Assembly: GCF_009915765.1 (NCBI RefSeq)
Contig: NZ_JAABLQ010000002.1
Span: forward strand, 62,001 to 126,000
Source: Pannonibacter sp. XCT-53
Lineage (GTDB): Bacteria > Pseudomonadota > Alphaproteobacteria > Rhizobiales > Stappiaceae
Direction: 5' to 3'
Length of the DNA stretch: 64,000 bases
Of this stretch, positions 34,727 to 42,781 are shown piece after piece. A program made the translations under genes and the position numbers. How positions within the stretch are numbered: the first letter of the stretch is position 1; each line of letters begins with the position of its first letter. The notes under the pieces were generated by a model. That model did not search any database. It was not told the origin of the DNA and saw only the letters and a list, made by a program, of their open reading frames with translations.

Positions 34727-36346
34727 TCACGCTCGCCGGGCGCTGCGGCGGTCCTCGCGGATCATGGCCGCGCCCTTGTCGGCGATCATCACCGTCGGGG
34801 CGTTCGTGTTGCCGGAGGTGATGGTCGGCATGACCGAGGCGTCGATCACCCTGAGCCCCGCAAGACCGCGCAGCCGCAGCCGCTCGTCCACCACCGCCCG
34901 CTCGTCCGCCCCCATGCGACACGTGCTGGTGGGGTGGAAGATGGTGGTGCCGATGTCGCCGGCCGCACGCACCAGATCCTCGTCGGTCTCGATCCGGGCG
35001 CCGGGCAGATGCTCGCTCGGCCGGTAGCGGGCCATGGCCGGGGCCTGCATGATCCGCCGGGTCAGGCGGATGCTGTCGGCCGCCACCTTCCGGTCCGACT
35101 GGGCGGAGAGATAGTTCGGGCGGATTTCCGGCTGGTCGGCCGGGTCCCGGTTCAGGGCGTGGACGTGGCCGCGGCTGTCCGGGCGCAGGTTGCAGACGCT
35201 GGCGGTGATCGCCGGGAAGGAATGCAGCGGCTCGCCGAACCGGTCCAGCGACAAGGGCTGGACGTGATACTCGATGTTGGCCGTCTCGAAGGAGGGGTCG
35301 GACCGCGCGAAGACGCCGAGCTGGCTTGGCGCCATCGACATGGGGCCGGAGCGCCGCAGGGCATACTCCAGCGCGATCCTCGCCTTGCCCGCCAGCGAAC
35401 CGGCCATCTGGTTGAGCGTCACCACCCCTTCGACCTTGAAGATCGTGCGCAGCTGCAGATGGTCCTGCAGGTTTTCCCCCACGTCCGGGCTTTCGTGCCG
35501 CACCTCGACGCCGATTCGGTCCAGCACGTCCGGGTTGCCGATGCCCGACAGTTCCAGGAGATGCGGCGACTTGATCGCGCCGGCCGCCAGGATGACCTCC
35601 CCGGCCGCCTGGGCCCGCGCGGGCTGCCCCTTCAGCCGCAGCGTCACGCCGGTCACCTGCCGGCCGGACATCTCCAGCGACTGCACCTCGGCCCCGGTGA
35701 GCACGCGCAGGTTCGGGCGCTTCATCGCCGGGCGCAGGAAGCCCTTGGCGGTGTTCCAGCGGATGCCGCGCTTCTGGTTCACCTGGAAGTAGGACGCCCC
35801 GAAATTGTCGCCCCGGTTGAAGTCGTCGACCTTCGGGATGCCGGTTTCGGCACAGGCCTCGCGGAAGGCGTCCAGCACGGCCCAGGACAGGCGCTGCGGT
35901 TCGACGCGCAGGCCGCCGCCCTGTCCGTGCAGGTCGTCGTCCAGCGCATAGTGGTCCTCGGAGGCGCGGAAATGCGGCAGCACGTCGTCCCAGCCCCAGC
36001 CGGTCAGGCCGAGCTGGCGCCAGCCGTCATAGTCGCGGGCCTGACCGCGCATGTAGATCATGCCGTTGATCGAGGAGCAGCCGCCCAGAACCTTGCCGCG
36101 CGGATAGTTGAGCGACCGGCCGTTCAGCCCCGGCTCGGCTGCGGTCCGGAAGCACCAGTCGGTGCGCGGGTTGCCCATGCAGTAGAGATAGCCGACCGGG
36201 ATGTGGATCCAGTGGTAGCTGTCACGTCCGCCGGCTTCCAGCAGCAGGACCTTCACGTCCGGATCGGCGGACAGCCGGTTGGCCAGCACGCAGCCGGCCG
36301 ATCCGGCGCCGACGATGATGTAGTCCCACGTGCCCAGATCCTGCAT
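34727..36346 (-). CDS. GMC-family FAD-dependent oxidoreductase (choline/alcohol dehydrogenase-like)
   Basis: A 539-residue GMC enzyme. The N-terminal FAD fold YIIVGAGSAGCVLANRLS starts near residue 8, and GMC signature 1 is in PRGKVLGGCSSINGMIYMRG (key GGCSSINGMIY). The C-terminal catalytic His is in HPTSTCRMG, and the FAD-closing NTNAPTVMIADKGA follows. Such enzymes oxidise alcohols (choline, aliphatic or polyethylene-glycol alcohols) to aldehydes; the substrate is unknown here. The ATG at 36346 with GGGAGG upstream is preferred to an earlier start. It lies on the same strand as the TRAP receptor, 81 bp apart, so an uptake-plus-oxidation unit is possible. Confidence 0.92.
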   Translation of the reverse strand: MQDLGTWDYIIVGAGSAGCVLANRLSADPDVKVLLLEAGGRDSYHWIHIPVGYLYCMGNPRTDWCFRTAAEPGLNGRSLNYPRGKVLGGCSSINGMIYMRGQARDYDGWRQLGLTGWGWDDVLPHFRASEDHYALDDDLHGQGGGLRVEPQRLSWAVLDAFREACAETGIPKVDDFNRGDNFGASYFQVNQKRGIRWNTAKGFLRPAMKRPNLRVLTGAEVQSLEMSGRQVTGVTLRLKGQPARAQAAGEVILAAGAIKSPHLLELSGIGNPDVLDRIGVEVRHESPDVGENLQDHLQLRTIFKVEGVVTLNQMAGSLAGKARIALEYALRRSGPMSMAPSQLGVFARSDPSFETANIEYHVQPLSLDRFGEPLHSFPAITASVCNLRPDSRGHVHALNRDPADQPEIRPNYLSAQSDRKVAADSIRLTRRIMQAPAMARYRPSEHLPGARIETDEDLVRAAGDIGTTIFHPTSTCRMGADERAVVDERLRLRGLAGLRVIDASVMPTITSGNTNAPTVMIADKGAAMIREDRRSARRA

Positions 36347-36460
36347 GGTGCCTCCCAACACGCGCGTCGCAACCTGTCCGTCTCCGGAGCAGACTACCGC
36401 CGGCGGGGCCGGTCAAGGCGCAGTGTCGCACATCTGTCCTTCAACGCCTGCACAGCCCCG

Positions 36461-38677
36461 TCAGCCCGCACCGGGGCGCCAGCGTCGCAGCAGGCTGGCG
36501 TTGGTGACGACCGAGACCGAGCTCAGCGCCATCGCCGCGCCGGCCAGCGCCGGTGAGAGCAGCCCGAAGGCGGCCAGCGGAATGCCGATGACATTGTAGG
36601 CAAAGGCCCAGAACAGGTTCTGCCGGATCTTGGCGAAGGTCGCGCGCGAGACCGAGATCGCCTCCGCCACCATCAGCGGATCGGAGCGCATGAGCGTGAT
36701 GCCGGCCGCCTCCATGGCCACGTCCGCGCCCGATCCCATGGCGATGCCGATGTCGGCAGCGGCCAGGGCCGGTGCATCGTTGACGCCGTCGCCAACCATC
36801 GCCACCGGGCCGCCGGCCGCCTCGCGCAGGCTTGCGATCGCCGCCGCCTTCCCTTCGGGGCGGACGCTTGCGCGCACGTCATCGAGGCCGAGCCGGGCGG
36901 CGACCGTCCGGGCAACGGCCTCCGTGTCGCCGGTCACCATTGCGGTGCGGATGCCCTGGGCCTTCAGCGCGTCCAGCGCCCCCCTGGCGGTCGGACGCAG
37001 CTCGTCGGCCATGGCGATGACCCCGACGGCGCGGCCGTCCAGCGCGACGATCACGCTGGTCTTGCCATCCGCCTCGAAGGTGCGTCGCAGCTGGTCTGCG
37101 GTGAACCGGTCGATCCTGAGCTGGTCCATCAGGGCCTCGTTGCCGATGGCGAGGGCGTGGCCGCCGATCACCGCAACCAGACCCTGGCCCGGCACGGCCT
37201 CGAACTCCTTCGGCGCCGCCAGCGGCAGGTTGCGCGCGCGCGCCGCGGCGACCATGGCATGGGCCAGCGGGTGTTCGCTCGCGAGCTGGGCGGATGCGGC
37301 CACCGAGAGCAGGCGGTTGCTGTCCTTGTCGAAGGCGACGATGTCGGTCACCACCGGTCTCCCCTCGGTCAGGGTGCCGGTCTTGTCGAAGGCCACCACC
37401 TTCAGCCGATGCGCCACTTCCAGCGCCTCGATGTCGCGGATGAGGATCCCGGCGCGGGCGGCAGCCCCGGTGCCGGCAACGAGGGCGGTCGGCGTGGCAA
37501 GACCGAGCGCGCAGGGGCAGGCGATCACCAGCACGGCGACCGCGCTCGACAGCGCCGCATCGACATCGCCGGCCATCGCCCACCAGCCTGCGAAGGTGAG
37601 GGCGGCGAGCAGCAGCACGACCGGGACGAAGATCGCCGAGACCTGGTCGACCAGCTTCTGCACGGGCGCGCGGGAGGCCTGTGCGCCTTCGACGAGGCGG
37701 ATGATGCGGGCAAGCATCGTGTCCTCGCCCAGCGCGCCGACATCCAGCTGCAGCGCGCCGGACCCGTTGACGGTGCCGGCGGTGGCCCAGTCGCCCACGG
37801 TCCGGGTCACGGGCAGGCTCTCGCCGGTGATCAGCGCCTCGTCCAGTTCGCTGGTGCCGGCCAGGATGGTGCCGTCCACCGGCACGCGTTCGCCCGGGCG
37901 GACCAGCACGCGGTCGCCGAGCCGCAGGTCGGCCAGGGGCACCGTCTCCACGTCCTCGCCGACCATGCGGTTGGCCGTCTCGGGCCGCAGCGCCGCCAGG
38001 GCCCGCACGGCTGCCGAGGTCGAGCGCTTGGCGCGCACCTCCAGCAGCTTGCCCATGAGGACCAGCGTCAGGATGACGGCCGAGGCCTCGAAGTAGAGGT
38101 GACCTGCGCCGCCCGGCACGAAGACGCGGTAGAGGCTGTAGCCGAAGGCGGCCGAGGTGCCGAGGGCCACGAGCACGTCCATGTTGGCGCCTCCGCTCGC
38201 CAGGGCCCGCGCGGCGCCCCGGTAGAACCGGGCACCGACAAGGACCTGCACGGGCGTGGCGAGGAGCAACTGGACAAGCGGCGACGGCATCCAGTGCAGC
38301 CCGAAGGGCATCAGCACCATCGGCAGCACCAGCGGCAGGGTCAGCAGGGTGGCGAGCACCAGCAGCAGCAGGGTCCTGCGTTCGTCCGCGCGCTGGGCCG
38401 CTTCGACGCGTTCCCGGTCCTCGCGCGCGGCCTTGCCCGGCGCGTCATGCAGGCGGGCCTGGAAGCCGGCCTTTTCCACCAGCTCGATCAGCGGTGCAGG
38501 GGACATCTGACGGCGCAGCGTGATGGTCGCGCGCTCGAGCGCCAGGTTGACCGTTGCCCCGCTCACCCCGTCTGCGGCCGCCAGCGCGCGCTGCAGGCGG
38601 GCAGCGCAGCCGCCGCAGGTCATGCCGGTGATGTCGAGCGTTACGGTCGGAGCAGTCGTCGCGCGGTGCGAAGCCAT
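36461..38677 (-). CDS. copA: Cu(I)-exporting P-type ATPase
   Basis: A 738-residue P1B-1 ATPase. One N-terminal heavy-metal domain carries GMTCGGC at 18-24. The membrane CPC motif is in IACPCALGLATP. Also present are the actuator TGES, the phosphorylated Asp in DKTGTLTEG, the class-specific HP dipeptide in SEHPLAHAM, and GDGVNDAPALAAADIG. It pumps monovalent copper out of the cytoplasm. The promoter upstream has the MerR-family copper-regulator layout. No regulator gene or chaperone copZ is adjacent. In rhizobia the gene is also called actP. Confidence 0.95.
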   Translation of the reverse strand: MASHRATTAPTVTLDITGMTCGGCAARLQRALAAADGVSGATVNLALERATITLRRQMSPAPLIELVEKAGFQARLHDAPGKAAREDRERVEAAQRADERRTLLLLVLATLLTLPLVLPMVLMPFGLHWMPSPLVQLLLATPVQVLVGARFYRGAARALASGGANMDVLVALGTSAAFGYSLYRVFVPGGAGHLYFEASAVILTLVLMGKLLEVRAKRSTSAAVRALAALRPETANRMVGEDVETVPLADLRLGDRVLVRPGERVPVDGTILAGTSELDEALITGESLPVTRTVGDWATAGTVNGSGALQLDVGALGEDTMLARIIRLVEGAQASRAPVQKLVDQVSAIFVPVVLLLAALTFAGWWAMAGDVDAALSSAVAVLVIACPCALGLATPTALVAGTGAAARAGILIRDIEALEVAHRLKVVAFDKTGTLTEGRPVVTDIVAFDKDSNRLLSVAASAQLASEHPLAHAMVAAARARNLPLAAPKEFEAVPGQGLVAVIGGHALAIGNEALMDQLRIDRFTADQLRRTFEADGKTSVIVALDGRAVGVIAMADELRPTARGALDALKAQGIRTAMVTGDTEAVARTVAARLGLDDVRASVRPEGKAAAIASLREAAGGPVAMVGDGVNDAPALAAADIGIAMGSGADVAMEAAGITLMRSDPLMVAEAISVSRATFAKIRQNLFWAFAYNVIGIPLAAFGLLSPALAGAAMALSSVSVVTNASLLRRWRPGAG

Positions 38678-38755
38678 GGTGGTGACCCTTCAGGACGGGA
38701 TGCTTGTTGGGGCAGGAGCGGCGCCGAAGCAGCGCGTCGCTCCTCAGTCCACCCC

Positions 38756-38786
38756 CAGATAGGGCTTCCTGCCGTGGTCAGGTCAA
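38756..38786 (-). promoter_or_regulatory. copper-responsive (HmrR/CueR-type) promoter of copA
   Basis: On the minus strand TTGACC (38786-38781) and TATCTG (38761-38756) are separated by 19 bp, the long spacer typical of MerR-family activators. The spacer holds an imperfect dyad CCTG-N7-CAGG. The CTTGACCT...GGAAG pattern resembles known HmrR/CueR boxes. The site lies about 80 bp upstream of the copA start. Confidence 0.7.
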
Positions 38787-38964
38787 GCCCCTTCCGCACT
38801 GCACGACATTTTGGCGCGGAAGGCAGCGAATTGCCGCCAATTTGTGCAGATCCCCCCTTTTCATCATGCTGCAATGCGGTATTCTACCCTTGAGGAATTT
38901 GAGTTGATCCGACGTATTGAGGGATCAAATTGATGTTTTGATGATTTCACCGGGCGTAGTAGTG

Positions 38965-39002
38965 AGGGGAGAGACGGGGGCGTCTCTCCCCTCTTCTTTT
39001 TT
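38965..39002 (+). terminator. plus-strand intrinsic terminator without an upstream gene
   Basis: AGGGGAGAGAC (38965-38975) and GTCTCTCCCCT (38982-38992) form a perfect 11-bp stem with a 6-base loop. CTTCTTTTTT follows. The U-tract orients it to the plus strand, yet the 290 bp before it hold no plus-strand gene. A second hairpin, TTGATCC...GGATCAA (38904-38928), lies upstream. The flanking genes are both on the minus strand, so a small RNA ending here is possible. Confidence 0.75.
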
Positions 39003-39021
39003 GTCGCGCAGATGAGTCCGG

Positions 39022-40812
39022 TCATTCCGGTCCGGTGAGCGTCTCCGGTCTTGCCAGCAGCGTCAGCGGCGGCATCAGTGACAGGAGGTGCTGTGTATAG
39101 GCATGCTGAGGCCGGCTGAAGATCTGGTCGACCGGCCCCTCTTCGCACAGCTCCCCCTGGCGCAACACCCCGACGCGGTCGCACATCTGCCGGACGACGG
39201 CCAGATTGTGACTGATGAACAGCAGCGTCAGGCCCAGTTCGGCCTGCAGGTCCTTCAGCAGGTTCAGGATCTGCGCCTGGATCGACACGTCCAGCGCCGA
39301 GGTCGGTTCGTCGCAGATCAGGAACCGCGGGCGGGAGGCGAGCGCACGGGCGATGGAGATTCGCTGGCGCTGGCCTCCGGAAAAGGAGTGCGGGAAGCGC
39401 CGCCCGGCCGCTGCGCCCAGCCCGACATGGTCGAGCAGGTCGTCGACGATCCGGTCCGTCTCGGCGCCGCTGGCCGCAAGGCGGTGGAAGCGGATCGGCT
39501 CGGCGATGATGTCGCGGACGCGCATGCGCCCGTTCAGCGACGAATAGGGGTCCTGGAAGATCATCTGCATCTGTCGCTGCAGCGCAAGCTGCGCCGGCCG
39601 GCTGCGCGGGGCATGCAGGTCCTCTCCGGCCAGACGGATCCGCCCGGTGTCCGGGCGATGCAGCCCCGCGATCAGGCGGGCCAGTGTCGACTTGCCGGAC
39701 CCGCTCTCGCCCACCAGTCCGTAGCTTTCTCCCGGTGCGATGCGCAGCGAGACCGACCTGACCGCCGTGATCGACGCGCCCCGGCGTCCGAACAGCCGTG
39801 CCCGGGCAGCGAAGTCCAGCGACACCGCGTCGACCTCCAGAAGCGGCGTTTCCCCGGTCTCGCCCGTCTTTCCCGTCTCGCCCGTCTTTCCCGTTACGCC
39901 TGTCTCGCCTGCCCCTCGGGCTGCCCTGCTGCTCCCCTGACCGAGCCAGTGGGTGCTCAGGTCGATCCGCCGGGCTGCCCCTGCATCAGACGCACTGCTC
40001 CCGGGCACGGGAAACCGCGCCAGCCGCAGGTCGGTGCGGGGCACGGCGGCCACGAGACTGCGCGTGTAAGGATGACGCGGCCGCCCGAGCACCTCGGCGG
40101 TCGGCCCCTCCTCGACGAGGCGGCCATGATGCAGGATGGCGACACGGTCTGTGGTGCCGGCGATGACGCCCATGTCGTGGGTGATCAGCAGCATGCCCAT
40201 GCGGCGCTGCGCGCAGAGGTCCTTCAGGAGCGCCAGGATCTGCGCCTGGATCGACACGTCCAGGGCCGTGGTCGGCTCGTCGGCGATGATGACGTCCGGA
40301 CCGGCGGCGAGCGCCAGCGCGATCACCGCGCGCTGCCGCAGGCCGCCGGAGAACTGGTGCGGATACTGGTCCAGCCGGGTCTGCGGATCGGGGATTCCGA
40401 CCGCCGTCATCAGGTCGGCCGCGCGTGTGCGGGCCTCGGCGCGACCGAGCGGCAGGTGCACGCGGATCGTCTCGACCAGCTGCGCCCCGACGGTCTCCAG
40501 CGGGTTCAGCGCGGTCTGCGGGTCCTGGAAGATCATGCCGATGCGCCGGCCCCTGAGCGCCTTGCGCTCGGGGTCGGGCAAGGTGTCGATGCGTGTGCCG
40601 GACAGGTGGATGCGGCCGCCGGCGATGTGCCCCGGGGCGGGAAGAAGCCCGATCACCGCGCTGCCGACCGTCGACTTGCCGGCACCGCTTTCGCCGACAA
40701 GACCCAGGATCTCGCCCGGCTGCAGAGACAGGCTCACCCCGTCCACGGCCACGAACACGCCGTCGCGGGTGGGAAACTCGATGCGCAGGGCGTCGATCTC
40801 GAGCAGTGCCAC
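39022..40812 (-). CDS. dipeptide/oligopeptide ABC transporter ATPase, DppD-DppF fusion
   Basis: A 596-residue protein with two ATPase domains. The first has Walker A GESGAGKST, signature FSGGLRQRA and Walker B VIIADEPTTALD. The second has GESGSGKST, FSGGQRQRI and FLICDEPTSALD. They are joined by a linker of about 40 residues that contains tandem TGE/TGK triplets (GETGVTGKTGETGKTGE). Translation begins at a GTG just after the dppC stop, with GAGG upstream. Fused DppDF proteins are common in alphaproteobacteria; the repeat linker is unusual. The protein powers the DppBC channel downstream of the DppA receptor. Confidence 0.94.
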   Translation of the reverse strand: MALLEIDALRIEFPTRDGVFVAVDGVSLSLQPGEILGLVGESGAGKSTVGSAVIGLLPAPGHIAGGRIHLSGTRIDTLPDPERKALRGRRIGMIFQDPQTALNPLETVGAQLVETIRVHLPLGRAEARTRAADLMTAVGIPDPQTRLDQYPHQFSGGLRQRAVIALALAAGPDVIIADEPTTALDVSIQAQILALLKDLCAQRRMGMLLITHDMGVIAGTTDRVAILHHGRLVEEGPTAEVLGRPRHPYTRSLVAAVPRTDLRLARFPVPGSSASDAGAARRIDLSTHWLGQGSSRAARGAGETGVTGKTGETGKTGETGETPLLEVDAVSLDFAARARLFGRRGASITAVRSVSLRIAPGESYGLVGESGSGKSTLARLIAGLHRPDTGRIRLAGEDLHAPRSRPAQLALQRQMQMIFQDPYSSLNGRMRVRDIIAEPIRFHRLAASGAETDRIVDDLLDHVGLGAAAGRRFPHSFSGGQRQRISIARALASRPRFLICDEPTSALDVSIQAQILNLLKDLQAELGLTLLFISHNLAVVRQMCDRVGVLRQGELCEEGPVDQIFSRPQHAYTQHLLSLMPPLTLLARPETLTGPE

Positions 40813-40816
40813 CGGC

Positions 40817-41758
40817 CTACCTCAGTTTCGGATTGAGCGCGTCGCGCAGGACGTCGCCGAGCAGGTTGACCGCCAGCACGAGGAGCGCCAGCGCGCCGCC
40901 CGGAAACAGCGCGATCCACCATTCGCCGCCATAGAGGAAGTCATTGCCGGTGGCGATCAGCGTGCCGAGCGAGGGTTCGGTCGGCGGCATGCCGACGCCG
41001 AGGAAGGAGAGGGTGGCCTCTGTCAGGATGGCGACGGCCAGGTTGATCGTGGCGATCACCAGCACCGGGCCGAGCACGTTCGGCAGGATGTGGCGCAGCA
41101 GGATCAGCGGTGCCGGCAGGCCCATGATCCGGGCGGCAAGCACATAGTCCTTGGTCTTCTCCACCATCGTCGCCCCGCGCACCGTGCGGGCATACTGCAC
41201 CCAGAAGGACAGCGACAGCGCCAGGACCAGCACGACAAAGGCCGGGGTCGCGTCATCCGGCCGGCCAACGAGCCCGTGCAGCGCGCCGTCGATGAGCAGG
41301 GCGATCAGGATGGCCGGGAAGGTCAGCTGCACGTCGGCGAGGCGCATCAGCGCCGCGTCGGCCCAGCCGCCGGCATAGCCGGCCGCAAGGCCGATGGCGA
41401 TACCGGCAGTCGCGGCGATGGCCACGGCCGTCAGCCCGACGGCGAGCGAGACCCTGAGGCCGTAGAGGATGGCCGAGAGGATGTCGCGGCCCTGATCGTC
41501 GGTGCCGAGCAGGAAGCGGGCATCGCCGCCGTCCATCCAGAGGGGGGGCAGGCGCGCGTCGAGCACGCTGATCGTTGCCAGGTCGAAGGGGTCCTGCGGC
41601 GCGATCAGCGGGGCGAACAGGGCGGCGGCCACGAACAGCAGCGTCACGGTGGCCGCCAGGAGGGCGGTCGGCGAACGGCGCACCGCCGACCAGACGTCGC
41701 TTGCGGTCAGACGCTGCAGCCGCTCTGCCAGCCCGGCGCGGATCTTCCGGGCCGTCAT
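40817..41758 (-). CDS. dipeptide/oligopeptide ABC transporter permease, DppC family
   Basis: This 313-residue permease has an N-terminal OppC-type segment and helix (SPTALLAATVTLLFVAAAL). A conserved loop HFLLGTDDQGRDILS-like stretch is present (ARFLLGTDDQGRDILSAI; key LLGTDDQGRD), which marks DppC/OppC. The EAA cytoplasmic loop reads YVLAARIMGLPAPLILLRHILPN. The ATG at 41758 overlaps the dppB stop by four bases. With DppB it forms the peptide channel. Confidence 0.94.
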   Translation of the reverse strand: MTARKIRAGLAERLQRLTASDVWSAVRRSPTALLAATVTLLFVAAALFAPLIAPQDPFDLATISVLDARLPPLWMDGGDARFLLGTDDQGRDILSAILYGLRVSLAVGLTAVAIAATAGIAIGLAAGYAGGWADAALMRLADVQLTFPAILIALLIDGALHGLVGRPDDATPAFVVLVLALSLSFWVQYARTVRGATMVEKTKDYVLAARIMGLPAPLILLRHILPNVLGPVLVIATINLAVAILTEATLSFLGVGMPPTEPSLGTLIATGNDFLYGGEWWIALFPGGALALLVLAVNLLGDVLRDALNPKLR

Positions 41759-42726
41759 GCCGGCACCCTCAGGCGCGGGTCGATCAGCGCATAGAGCAGG
41801 TCGACGATCATGTTGATGGTGACGAAGATGAGCGCCGTCAGCATCAGGTAGGCGGCCATGATCGGGATGTCCGCGTTCTGCACCGCCTGCAGGAACAGCA
41901 GGCCCATGCCGGGCCACTGGAACACGGTCTCGGTGATGGTGGCGAAGGCGATGATCGAGCCGAGCTGCAGGCCGGTGATGGTGACCACGGGCACCAGGGT
42001 GTTCTTCAGCGCATGGCGGAAATGCACCAGCCGGTCGGGCAGGCCGCGGGCCTGCGCGAAGCGGATGTAGTCGGCGCGGATCACCTCCAGCATTTCGGCC
42101 CGGATCAGCCGGGTGACCAGCGTCATCTGGTAGAGCGCCAGCGTCACCGCGGGCAGCACCAGGGCCTTGAGCCCCGAGGAGGTCAGGAAGCCGGTGGTCC
42201 ACCAGCTTCCCAGCGCCACCACCTCGCCCCGGCCGAAGCTTGGCAGCCACTGCAGGCTGACGGCGAAGACGAAGATCAGCAGCATGCCGATGAAGAAGGT
42301 CGGCAACGAGATCCCGGCAAGCGACAGCGAAAGGATCAGCCGGGCCAGCCAGGTCTGCGGCCGCAGCGCCGTGTAGATGCCCATCGGAATGCCGAGGGCG
42401 AGGGCCAGCAGCGCCGAGGTGAAGGCCAGTTCCAGGGTTGCAGGCAGGCGCTTGGCGAAGAGGTCGGCGACGGGCTGCCGGAACTGGTAGGAGGTGCCGA
42501 AATCGAATGTGGCCGCACGGACGACGAAACGGCCGAACTGGACCACCACGGGATCATCCAGGCCCAGTTCGGTCCGCAGCGCTGCCTTGTCGGCTGCCGA
42601 GGTCTCGATCCCGGTCATCTGGTGCACCGGATCGCCGACGAAGCGGAACAGCGTGAAGGCGATCAGCGCCACGGCCAGCATCACGCCGAGGCCCTGCGCC
42701 AGCCGCCGGAGCGCAAACCCGATCAT
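41755..42726 (-). CDS. dipeptide/oligopeptide ABC transporter permease, DppB family
   Basis: This 323-residue permease begins MIGFALRRLAQGLGVMLAVAL, the standard DppB/OppB opening helix. It has the FDFGTSYQFRQPV periplasmic stretch, the EAA loop YIRFAQARGLPDRLVHFRHALKN and a final LMTALIFVTINMIVDLLYALIDPR (key DLLYALIDPR). A strong GGAGGG ribosome site precedes the ATG, 55 bp after the dppA stop. It is coupled to dppC by a four-base overlap. Confidence 0.95.
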   Translation of the reverse strand: MIGFALRRLAQGLGVMLAVALIAFTLFRFVGDPVHQMTGIETSAADKAALRTELGLDDPVVVQFGRFVVRAATFDFGTSYQFRQPVADLFAKRLPATLELAFTSALLALALGIPMGIYTALRPQTWLARLILSLSLAGISLPTFFIGMLLIFVFAVSLQWLPSFGRGEVVALGSWWTTGFLTSSGLKALVLPAVTLALYQMTLVTRLIRAEMLEVIRADYIRFAQARGLPDRLVHFRHALKNTLVPVVTITGLQLGSIIAFATITETVFQWPGMGLLFLQAVQNADIPIMAAYLMLTALIFVTINMIVDLLYALIDPRLRVPA

Positions 42727-42781
42727 TCCAGCCCTCCGCGCCTCGTCCGTCTGCTCAAGCCCGTCCCTTGCACCGGCCGGA

